A program made the position numbers and the translations under genes. Of a stretch of DNA of 64,000 bases, positions 12,501 through 24,500 are shown one piece after another; position 1 is the stretch's first letter; each line of letters starts with the position of its first letter. The DNA lies in the NCBI RefSeq assembly GCF_009389715.1, contig NW_024067677.1, positions 868,001-932,000 of the forward strand, given 5' to 3'. The notes beneath the pieces are model-generated. The model had not been told where the DNA came from. It did not search any database and worked only from the letters and a program-made list of their open reading frames with translations. This stretch comes from Phoenix dactylifera. Lineage: Eukaryota > Streptophyta > Magnoliopsida > Arecales > Arecaceae.

Positions 12501-15500
12501 CTCCATACTTCGGAGGTACCAAATGAAGCTCAACCCGGCCAAATGCGCGTTCGGAGTCACCTCGGGCAAGTTCCTTGGCTTCGTGATCTCTCAGCGGGGA
12601 ATCGAGGCCAATTCCGAGAAGATTCGAGCGCTTCAGGAGATGACGCCACCGAGGACGGTGAAGGAAGTGCAGCGGCTTACGGGCCGGGTCGCAGCCCTCG
12701 GAAGATTCGTCTCCCGATCGGCCGAGCGCTGCCTCCCGTTCTTTGCGACCCTCAAGAAGCCCAAAGACTTCCTATGGTCGGCCCAATGTCAGCAAGCCTT
12801 TGAGGAGCTCAAACATCTCCTCGCCTCTCCTCCCTTGCTCACAAAGCCTCACCAGGGCGAGCTCCTCTACTTGTACCTAGCTGTTTCTCCTGTAGCAGTA
12901 AGCTCGGTCCTGGTCCGGGAGGAGAGCAAGCTCCAGAAGCCGGTTTATTATACAAGCCGGGTCTTGAGGGGTGCTGAGACCCGATATTCCAAGCTGGAAA
13001 AGACCGCTTACGCCCTGGTCGTCTCAGCTCGAAGGCTCCGGCCGTACTTTCAAGCCCACACTATAGCCGTACTAACCGACCAACCGGTGAAGCAGATCCT
13101 GCTGCGATCAGATCGCGCCGGTCGGACCACAAAGTGGGCCATCGAGCTTGGGGAGTTCGACATCGAGTACCGACCCAGGCCAGCGATTAAGGCGCAAACG
13201 CTCGCCGACTTCATAGTCGAGTGCACAGTGCCAGACGAGCCCGAAGCCAGGCCAGCTCCAGACGAGCAGACCCCGAGCCCGATCTGGACTTTACATGTCG
13301 ATGGCTCATCGAACTCGAGGGGTAGCGGAGCAGGCCTCGTCCTCACCAGTCCAGATGGAGTGATCGCCGAGCAGGCCTTGCGCTTCGAATTTCCCACCTC
13401 CAACAATGTAGCAGAGTACGAAGCACTTGTCGCCGGGCTCAAGTTGGCCAGGGAGCTGGGTGTGAAAGACCTAAGGGCCTTCAGCGACTCCCAGTTGGTC
13501 GTGAACCAAATCTTGGGTGATTTTGAGGCCAGAGAGCCCACTATGCGAGAATACTTCCGGAAGGTGCGGGACCTCACCTCGGCTCTGAACTCCTTCCACA
13601 TCCAACACATCGCTAGAACGGAAAACTCCAGAGCAGATCAACTCTCAAAGCTGGCGTCTTCCCGCATGAGCGAACTCCCGAAGGCAGCGGCCTTGGAGTA
13701 TCTCCAAAGACCCAGCACAGAGGAGCCTGAGTCGACCCTTTGCATCGAAGCTGAACCAAGCTGGACGGACGAGCTCATCAGCTACTTGCGGGATGACGTC
13801 CTCCCCAGCGACGAACGAGAAGCTCGCCGAGTCAAGCGCTTGGCCACCCGGTACATATGGTACGAAGGTAATCTCTATCGAAGGTCCTTCACCTCCCCCC
13901 TCCTCAGGTGCCTCCGCCCGTCCGAGGCGGATTATGCAATGCGCGAAGTCCACGAAGGGATTTGTGGAAGCCATCTGGGGGGACGAGCACTAGCGCACAA
14001 GATTCTGCGCCAAGGATATTACTGGCCTACACTCCAGAAGGACACCCTGGACTTCGTCCAGAAGTGCGACCGGTGCCAGAGGAACGCCAGCATCCAACGA
14101 CGACCCTCGGCCCTACTGACCTCAATCAGTTCCCCCTGGCCATTCGCCCAGTGGGGGATTGACATCCTGGGACCACTCCCTTTGGCGACTGGACAAAGAA
14201 AATTTATCGTTGTCGCCATTGACTATTTCACGAAGTGGGTGGAGGCTGAGCCGCTTGCCCGAATCACCGAGCAGAAGATGCGGGACTTCGTCTGGAAGTC
14301 GATCATTTGCAGGTTCGGGCTCCCCCGCATCCTCATATCAGATAATGGCCGCCAATTCGACAACGCCCGCTTCAGGGAGTTCTGCTCCGAACTCGGCATC
14401 GACCACCGTTTCACCTCGGTCGCGCATCCGCAGACAAATGGAGAAACCGAGGTAACAAATCGAACAATCTTGCAGGGGCTCAAGGCCAGGCTCGACCGGT
14501 CCAAAGGACAATGGGTCGAAGACCTGTACAACGTCCTCTGGGCTTACCGGACCACGTTCCGGGTGCCCACCGGCGAAACTCCCTTCAATCTGACGTACGG
14601 GACGGAAGCCGTCATCCCCCTGGAGGTCGGGCTCCCTTCTTCGAGGGTAGAGCATTTTGATGCCAGCTCCAGCTCCTTGCAACTCAGGAATAATCTCGAC
14701 TTGGTCGAAGAAGTAAGAGGCCGCCCGAGTTCGCATGGCAAAATACCAGCAAAGGACGGCGCAGTACTATAACGCCAGAGTCAAGATCAAATCCTTTAAA
14801 GAGGGGGACCTCGTCCTCAGAAGGGCGGAGGCCTCCCAACCGACCGAGCAGGGGAAGCTGGCCCCGAACTGGGAAGGACCCTACCGGATCGCACGTGTCC
14901 AGCGACCCGGAGCTTACAAGCTAAAATCTCTTGATGGAACTACATCCCTCGGAGTAAAAGCTCCGAAAATCTTCGGGTGTATTACCAATGATGTCCCGAA
15001 GGATCCCCCCACATCGATTGTAAAGTTGAGACTTATTTACAATTATCTAACTGTGATAAATTTCTCCTGGTGTCTGCATGCTCCCAGATGGCCCGGCCCA
15101 GTTCGTGTATACGACCCTGCTCGGATGCAAATAGAACCGAGCGAGGCCGGACCGCCACAAAAACTCGGAACGCTGATATCTCCATTTTGCACGATCTCCA
15201 TCAGGCATCGAGCTCGGCTCGATCTCCATCAGGCATCGAGCTCGGCTCGATCTCCATTACCTATCGTGCTCGGCACGATCTCCATCGACTATCGAGCTCG
15301 ACTCGATCTCCATCAGGCATCGAGCTCGGCTCGATCTCCATTACCTATCGTGCTCGGCACGATCTCCATCGACTATCGAGCTCGGCTCGATCTCCATCAG
15401 GCATCGAGCTCGGCTCGATCTCCATCAGGCATCGAGCTCGGCTCGATCTCCATTACCTATCGAGCTCGGCTCGATCTCCATCAGGCATCGAGCTCGGCTC

Positions 15501-18500
15501 GATCTCCATCAGGCATCGAGCTCGGCTCGATCTCCATTACCTATCGAGCTCGGCACGATCTCCATCGACTATCGAGCTCGGCTCGATCTCCATCAGGCAT
15601 CGAGCTCGGCTCGATCTCCATTACCTATCGAGCTCGGCTCGATCTCCATCGACTATCGAGCTCGGCTCGATCTCCATCAGGCATCGAGCTCGGCTCGATC
15701 TCCATTACCTATCGAGCTCGGCTCGATCTCCATCAGGCATCGAGCTCGGCTCGATCTCCATTACCTATCGTGCTCGGCACGATCTCCATCGACTATCGAG
15801 CTCGGCTCGATCTCCATCAGGCATCGAGCTCGGCTCGATCTCCATTACCTATCGTGCTCGGCACGATCTCCATCGACTATCGAGCTCGGCTCGATCTCCA
15901 TCAGGCATCGAGCTCGACTCGATCTCCATTACCTATCGAGCTCGGCTCGATCTCCATCAGGCATCGAGCTCGGCTCGATCTCCATCAGGCATCGAGCTCG
16001 GCTCGATCTCCATTACCTATCGTGCTCGGCACGATCTCCATCGACTATCGAGCTCGGCTCGATCTCCATCAGGCATCGAGCTCGGCTCGATCTCCATTAC
16101 CTATCGAGCTCGGCTCGATCTCCATCGACTATCGAGCTCGGCTCGATCTCCATCAGGCATCGAGCTCGGCTCGATCTCCATCGACTATCGAGCTCGGCTC
16201 GATCTCCATCAGGCATCGTGCTTGGCTCGATCTCCATTACCTATCGAGCTCGGCTCGATCTCCATCGACTATCGAGCTCGGCTCGATCTCCATCAGGCAT
16301 CGAGCTCGGCTCGATCTCCATTACCTATCGAGCTCGGCACGATCTCCATCGACCATCGAGCTCGGCTCGATCTCCATCAGGCATCGAGCTCGGCTCGATC
16401 TCCATTACCTATCGTGCTCGGCACGATCTCCATCGACCATCGAGCTCGGCTCGATCTCCATCAGGCATCGAGCTCGGCTCGATCTCCATTACCTATCGAG
16501 CTCGGCTCGATCTCCATCGACTATCGAGCTCGGCTCGATCTCCATCAGGCATCGAGCTCGGCTCGATCTCCATTACCTATCGAGCTCGGCTCGATCTCCA
16601 TCAGGCATCGAGCTCGGCTCGATCTCCATTACCTATCGTGCTCGGCACGATCTCCATCGACCATCGAGCTCGGCTCGATCTCCATCAGGCATCGAGCTCG
16701 GCTCGATCTCCATCAGGCATCGAGCTCGGCTCGATCTCCATCAGGCATCGAGCTCGGCTCGATCTCCATCGACCACCGAGCTCGGCACGATCTCCACCGA
16801 CCATCGAGCTCGGCTCGATCTCCATTACCTATCGTGCTCGGCACGATCTCCATCGGCCATCGTGCTCGGCACGATCCCCCACAGCCATTATGCTCGGCCT
16901 ATCCTCGCCGGCTCAAGTGATCCAGGCATCCTGAACCTGGCGCTAGAGTGGCTGCTCCGTGTGCAAGCTCGAAAGTGACGACCCCGTGCCTTGGACTAAG
17001 CTCGAAGCCGTTCTCCATGGACCAATTCGCAGCACGGGGCATATAGCCCCGAAAAGGTACGCCCCAATAGCGTTCGCCTTGTTCGATATGCATGCTCCGT
17101 TCATTCTCATATCCTTGAACACCTCGATTGGTAGCGGGGTCCTCAGCCAAAAGTCAAACGCGTCTACTTAAACCTTAGCTCGGTTTCGCGGCCGCTCGGT
17201 AAAGTTCGGTCCCGAGCTCGAGGCTCGGTGGTCAGAGCAAGACGCTCCCTAAGGCTCCGAGCCCTACGATCGTGGAATATCTAAGCTCAGGAGCTCGGCA
17301 AGTCCGAGTCCGACCTAAAATGCCTTGGTGGTTTGAACGAACATTTGAGAAGTCAAAAAAAAAGAGGGGGGTTGGGAAAAAGCGCATTCATTGGAAAAAG
17401 CCCAAAGGCTAAAGTACAAAATTGGGGGTCGGCCGTGCGGAGTTACAAAAAAAAAAAAAATTATTATTAGTTAGAGCGCGGCGTCTTCGGCCGGAATCTC
17501 CCCGGGCTCGATCTCAGCGCCCTCGGCCTCGACCCTCTCGGCGGTAGCTTCGGGCTCGCCGACCTCATCGCCTTCGGGCGCAGTCTCGGGGACTGAAGAC
17601 GTTGCCTCTCCCCCAGGGACCTCCGAGGCCGTCTCGGCCGACTCCCCCTCGAGGCCCTCGACCCCGGCTCCGGGCTGAAGCTGGTCGAGATCAAAGTCGG
17701 GACAGAGCCGGCGTAGTTGGTTGCGGAAGTCCGTGAACCCCTGAACGAGGCCATTCACGGCTTCCTCCTCGAGCAGCTCCCGGAACTCCTCCGACTCCCG
17801 GAAGACCTGAACCGCCCGCCTCTGGGCCTCTTCCCCCTGGGCTCCGAGCTGAGCCTGAAGCTCCTTGATCTTGAGCTCCACTTCCTTTATTGTCTGCTCA
17901 CGCGTGGTGAGCAAGGACCGCGCCTCGGCCAGACGAGCCTCGGCCCCCCGCAACTCTGACCTGGCCAGAGAGTGGGTAGCCTTCTCCTCGTCCAGCACCA
18001 TCGTCAGGAGCTTGGCCTCGTCTTCCGCAGCGCCCACCCTAAGCAAGAGCTCCTTTTTATGGAGCTCGAGCTCTGCCGCTTTCTTCTCGGCCTCCTCCGC
18101 CCTCTTCTCGGCCGCCTCCCGTGCCTGCGAGTTCCGACGGGCCCGATCTCGGTAGTCTGCGACGAGAGCGATCAAGGTCTCGGTCTCGTGGAGGTGCTGC
18201 AAACAAAATAAAAGTTAAAAAAAAAAGAGAGAGAAAAGAGAAGGAAAAGTTGTGCGAAGAAAATACTAGACTTACCCGAACAGCGGAGAAGCGGGCCGAG
18301 TCTAAGAACTGATTCTGGCTCATGGCCTGAATCCTCGCTCTGTCGGCCGGAAGGAGTACGGCGCGGAAAAGTTGACGCGCCGTTTCGATGTTTTCGAGGG
18401 CTGAGTCGTCCTCGAACAGTGTCCACTCGACGACGTAAGATCGCCGCCCTTGGTCTCCCGCCGGGTCGGGAAGGCTCGCACCCGCCACCTCTGGTCTCGC

Positions 18501-21500
18501 AGCCCTTTGGCTGCTCTTCGACTCGGACCCCGGGCCCTCGGATCGAACAGGAACCCGATCAGGAGCCCGGGGGATGGGCGCCGGACACGGGAGCGCCAGG
18601 GTCGCCTCACCCGAGCCTCCGGGCTCGGAGCTCGAACATCCCCCCTTGGCGACCTCGGGAGGGGCGACTTGGGGAGCGACCTTCACCTTCTTTTTGGGCT
18701 CGAGCGGCTCCCCTCCAAGCTCGGCCGCCCTCTTCCTGTACCGAGCGTACATGACCGCTTTTGGTAACCATCTTCGCGACGTCTGCAAAAAAAAAAGAGA
18801 AAAAACTCTGAGGGATCCGAAGTATCAAAAGACAAAAAAATAAAGGCTTTCTACTCTTGCCCTTACCATGAGGACGCGCCGAGCTCAGGCCCACGTTCAT
18901 CAAAGCGTCCTCGCTTATGAGGCCGTTTAGGAGAATTCCGTCCCCGAGACCGCGAATGAAGTCGAGGGCTTCTTGCTCGCGCGTGGAGAGCCTGGGGATT
19001 TTATTAGCGGCCCTGAGTCGGCACGGCCTCCACCTGGGGTCGAACCCCCACGTCCGCTCAGAGGCCAGAATAAAAAACTTTTTCTTCCAGTCGTGAATGG
19101 ACGAGGGAGCACCGTGGAAGAGCGGCCGACCCGCCCGGAGGGCGACGTAGAGCCACTCCCCGTCTCCCGGGTTCGACTTTAACACGAAAAGCCGCCGGAA
19201 GACATTGACCGATGTCAGGATCCCATGCGCCAAGCACAGCGATAGGAATCCGACGATCGTCCTCCACGCATTCGGAGCGAGCTGCCCCGGGACCAACTGG
19301 TACTCCGCGAGCAGCTGGTTCAAGAATCCGTGGAGAGGGAACCGTAGGCCGGCCCAGAGTGCCTCACGATACACTCCGATCCGGCCTTCCGGAGGGTTCG
19401 ATACTCGATCCTCCGGTCCGGCGGGTTCCAAGCGGAACCCCCGCCGGGGAAAAAACCATTCCTCGACTATCCCGACCTCGACCTCAGTCATGGTGGACCC
19501 AAAATCATTTGGACCGGACCCCATTAAGAAGGAAAAGAAGAGGAGGAAAGACTGAGCAAACAAAGGACCTGTCGTAAGTTCGCCGGAGAACGATTATTTC
19601 GGACTGGGAGGAAAACAGGAAGAAAGCAGGAAGAAAGAGAAACGAGTGTGTATATATAGCCCCTTCCGACGAACCAGATTTGCGGAGCAGAGCGCTGCTC
19701 CCCGTTCAGATCATGACGCGCGTCCGCCTGAAAATTAAAGAGCCGCACTCAATCCGAACCGACGTCTCGAACGCAGAAACGTCTCATCAGGTCGTGCGGT
19801 CTCATTATGAGTCCACAACGCGAGAACGCCTTGAAAGGCGGAAGGGTACCTTGATAAAACGTTTCCGGGAAGAGAAGTCGTCGCCTATTTAAAGCGCCTT
19901 GAAGCACGCGATAATTCAAAATTTTCTTAAACATATTTCTACTTCCCGCGCTCGAACTCCCGAGCAGCTCGAGCTCGGAAGTCGGGGGTAGTGTTAAGGG
20001 AAAAACCGCTATGGCTAGGCGACCAGGAGCCGGCCGAGCGCATTCCTCCGACCAGGAGCCGGCCGAGCGCATTCCTCCGACCAGGAGCCGGCCGAGCGGA
20101 CCCCTGGGCGGGGCCCGACCCAGCAACACTTGGCCAACCCAAGGATGCCCGAACCATATCCTAAGGCCACATCCTCCCACAACTTAGTTGGGAGATTACG
20201 TGTTGACTTCTCCAACAACCGATGTATACAAGTCGTGCAGACTTCCAGGTTACTCAACAATTAAAACGCATAGCATTCACAGGCCCTCAGCTTACTCAAC
20301 AATTAAGGCGTATGGCTTCCATCGCCTACGGACGTCCAGCCTTTCACGGCAAACTCACGCGCCCATAAATGACGGCATGACTCCATGATTGACATAGGCT
20401 CCGGCCTAACCTCCTGCGATGATGACATTGACTTACATGATCGAGCATTAAAAGACTGATCGTACGGCAAACTCTATCACATCACAGGTGGACTGGCTCC
20501 CTCCTATAAGAGAAGCACTTCTCCACTGAAGGAGGGGCCCCCCGCTCTCTCTCTCTCTCTCGAACTCTGGCTCTCCCTCGCTCATTCCATTTTTCTCCAC
20601 ATATTCCCCCTGTGCTGACTTAGGCATCGGAGGGCCGGTGCCGGAGAGCCCGACCACCGGCTTCTTGCAGGTCTCCAGGAAGACGCCGCCCGCCGGCAAA
20701 CTGCCACTCCCCACTCAGGCGGCGGAGCCTCCCCCTTCCGGCCGACGGTCGCCCCCGGGTCCAATTTCCAGCAACAGAAACAAACCAAAATTCTGATATC
20801 CAATTGAGACTCAAAAAACAGTCTAAATAAGTAAAAACTTTGAAACTAATTCCACTACCATGTGTCCTCAAAAATTACTTGACTTTTATAAGTCCATCAA
20901 TTTAGTTGCAAGCAATGGTTGAATAGACTATTGGTAATTGTTCGGATTTGAGTTCCATACCAATAAAGAAACAAATGTAATGAAAGATACAAAGATAAGC
21001 TTTTTTCTGAACGGACCAAGGATTTAAGTATCATATGCAGGCGGCATGCTGGACTGGCATTGGTCTGGTGCATACTGTTCGATGCCAATGCTTGGCATGC
21101 ACGAGTACAAACAGCATGGCAAGCCCCAGCAGGCAGCCCGTACTGTGCTAGTGCTGCATGCCAGTGAGGCACTGGCTCGCTGTGAACCATGCATGTAAAG
21201 CTATGCCATGCCATGTGGACCAACACTCAAAGTCCATGGAACAAATACCGTATCTCCACATTCGGAAGAAAGGCCAAAATCCTTTTAAAGTCTGGAATTG
21301 TTCGTCAATTATTATTAGCAAACTAAATGTGCTCTCACCGGGTGAGGCACATGTCCTGTTTGCATAGAGATTACTAGGCAAGCTTACTAGAATCTAGTTA
21401 TATTTTCTATATTTCAAAACCATGCCTTAAGAAACATGTAATATCAAAGAAGAATATCAGATTTTACCTTGAAGGCTTTTCCATGAAATCAAACCCTATA

Positions 21501-24500
21501 ATATCATCAACACCTAGGGCTTTCAGTTGTAGCACAACATTTGAGAGGTTGCACCTCTTTATCTCTGGAACAGTCGAATCCATAAGTTTACCAAATTCAC
21601 TTTCTGGGTACAATCGGAAGCATTTCCCTGGGCCCTCTCGTCCAGCGCGACCACTGCGTTTGACATGGATAAAGTCTTGTTATAACAAATCAGGTAAAAT
21701 TATAATTTACACCAAAACTATATTGAACTGCAGTTAGAAACGATGTACAACATAGGCATACAAACATGCGATTCAATGAGATACTAACTTTCATCAAAGG
21801 CAAAGAATTATTCAAGTTGCTATACTTGTCATTCAAATCATATGGTATGTATCATAAATAAAAAAAAGATGTACTAAAGAAATCAGATTAATAAAGAAAA
21901 ATATAGCTTTTTGTTGTTTTCAGCACCAAAAGGTACTATAAAAAAAACTGCATGTTCTTTCTTTACAGTTTTCTTTATAAAATGTCCAAATACATAAGAC
22001 TGGTCATATCTTCACGAAGAAAAGAAAACTACTATGGATGCAATGTTGATACGTACCAACATCAAGTTTTAAATCAATGGAAATTTGTTAGAAAAATGGT
22101 ACAATCACAGGCCACTAAGTAATCTGTGATATCAAGTCGTAAGCCAAGTGGGATTCATAATGATTCATCAACTAGCAGAGTCAAGATTCAAATTAAGATA
22201 GAGATATTTGATAGTTATGGAAGGGAGAAAAAAAAAGATTCAAGTACTTGAACAACAAAATAGGCCAAAATACAGCAACACTCCTTTAACTTCGAGCGAG
22301 AAACATTTTGATCCCAAAAGTTTAAAAACTTTCAATTAACCCCCAAGAGTTTTTATTTTTTGTGTCAATGTGATCCAACCGTTCATCTGGCCCCTAACAT
22401 CGTTAATGGACTAGTTCAAAAGATGAAAATCCTCTTATTGTTAATCCACTATAATGCCAGAATTTATTCAACTTATTCCCATCACCGAGAATTCTGCCAG
22501 CCTGACCCTCTCCTCCCATGCCTTGACCTCGATTATTTTTCGTGGAGCTGCAATAGCTGACCATTAGCTCTTTAAGGGAAATGAGGCGTTCCAGGCCCTG
22601 AGGCAATCTCGTCAGCTTGGGCAGCATGAGATCACTAATGTTTCCAATGATGTAAGGTCTCCCAGCCATTCTAGCAGGTTGGCCAAATTGGTGCAGGCTA
22701 CTCTCTTCAATGATCAAAGTGAAGTTAGGTGTTTGCATGCTCTCTGGTACATTAATCAGCTCATCACAAGATTCAATTAACAAGTCCTCAAGTTTGGTAT
22801 GGTATTGCAGCTCCTTCCATCAGATGATACGCCATAGTACTTACCACAGTCTCCTAAGAAGCAAAGATTATGACACCAAGGATGATGGGCACATTTGCCA
22901 TCTCAATGACAACATCTCACTGCTATCGCACACCCACATGTCCACAATGGATATCGGCATACATCGCTTTAGTTTCAGCTTGGGACATCCAGATCTGTCA
23001 AAGTATTAAGAGAAGTTAGCATGATTACTTCATGTCTTTCCCCACCATTATCCACCATAACTATAGTTGGCTACTCCTCTAAATCGGGAATATTCTCAAA
23101 ACGGAGTTCCTTCAGTGAAGGGTCTGTTGTCAATCTGTTGCAACTAACATTACATTCGGTATCCATGTACATGACTCTGCTCATGTATCTTAGCTCAAGA
23201 GACTGAACAGCTACTAGCCGTCTGGCTGGTGGAAGATAATCACATACATGAATATTGCTTAATATTAAGTGGACCAGATATGGGAGCCATGATTCTATCT
23301 TGTTCGTCATCCAGTTAGAAATCTTGGTGCCCATGTAACCATCTATGTCCAAGACCTCCAAATTCTGAGGGGTTACAAGACCCTCCAGTAAGCTTCCACC
23401 ACCTCTAAATGATAACTCTTCCATGACAAGGTTAGAGACCATAGGTTTTTCTTCTCCTTTAACTTTGCTTTGTGGGCATCTGTTACTAGATTCTTTTCCT
23501 TCATGGGACACCAGATTCCGATGTTAGGTTTAGGTGTCCTAGCTCTGCAATGCCGCTAAATCTGCTATTGCCTTGCTCATCCATGATGGATAAGGGCAAT
23601 GTCTGAAACTTACAAGCTATTAGGTATAGAACCTGCAAGTTATGAAGCCTGCCTAGGAATTCGCAAAGCATCTGAAGATAAAAACACTTAGGTATAAACA
23701 CAGCAAGTTATGAAGGTTGCTCATTGACTCAGGCAGTGTTTCAATCCAGGTTGATGAAATGTCGAGATACCTTAGAAGTTTCATTTTTTTAATCGAATTG
23801 GGTAGCTTGTTCATCTGGTTGCCATGTAAATCTCATCCTCATCCTCGACCTTCGCCCTCCCTGATTCTCCTCTACATGTTCCTCCTGTCCATTTCCACCT
23901 TAGAAGTTTCATTTTCTTAATCGAATTGGGCAGCTCTTCCATCCGGTTGCCATGTAAATCTTGTCCTCATTCTTCACCCTCCTTGATTATTCTCTCCACA
24001 TTCCTCCCCGTCCTCTTCCCTTTTAATTCTCATCTCTCTCTCTCATCCCTCTTCTTCTATTCTCGACGATCGATGATAACCCCCTCAGATCCATGCAATC
24101 ATGCAATAGACGAATTTGAGCTTGAAGGAAAGGGGGCAGTGTTGGGGCTTCTGGACCCTCTAGAGAGGAGCGGGGAGGGATTCATGGGGGAGCATGTTGG
24201 GCTTCTGGGCACGATCCTATTGGCTACAGGGGATGGGTGAAAAGGCCAAGGAAGCAGTCTGAGCCAAGGGACCACTGGTGGCACAAGCTGTCCATGGAGA
24301 GGGCGGTGGCAGCCACGTGCATCACTAGCATGGTGGGCACCGGATGATCGCAGCAACAATCATGGCATTCCACAGAGAGAGGAGTGAATGGAAAGGGGTG
24401 GAGGAAGAGAGGAAGGGGAGGAGGATTTTTCGAAAATAGCGTATTTTAAAATTATCACATGATGACCGTGTGTGATAACTAATACATGACACTTCTTAAT

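Larger units (their letters stand above)
8761..20776 (+). mobile_element. Complete Tat-lineage Ty3/Gypsy LTR retrotransposon, 12,016 bp
   Basis: Bounded by LTRs 8761-9549 and 19992-20776 (TG..CA), with a perfect 5-bp target duplication GAAAC at 8756-8760 and 20777-20781. It sits in a DEAH10 intron in opposite orientation to the gene. Contents in order: PBS, gag-pol, minisatellite, antisense accessory gene, PPT, LTR. Pol order RT-RNaseH-additional RNaseH-integrase, large size, tandem repeats after pol and an antisense accessory ORF of the gypsy-transposon (PF04195-like) type are hallmarks of the plant Tat branch. By eye the LTRs differ at five substitutions and one small indel in the CT tract (about 0.6%), so insertion is recent. 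Removing it leaves an intron of roughly 0.9 kb. Confidence 0.95.

Noticed and set aside
15185..16880. CRISPR-like array of palindromic repeats
   Set aside because: There are no unique spacers: the intervening bases are a few recurring variants, the genome is a plant, and no cas genes exist.
14735..16978. Very long open frames (up to ~750 codons) over the minisatellite
   Set aside because: The 28-bp unit lacks stops in several frames, and the 28-residue period is a direct product of three DNA units. Only the first ~85 codons belong to the integrase C-terminal region.
21014..21224. GGACCAA repeats at both sides of the GCATGC-rich stretch as a target duplication
   Set aside because: Only seven to eight bases match and the adjoining ends are not inverted copies.
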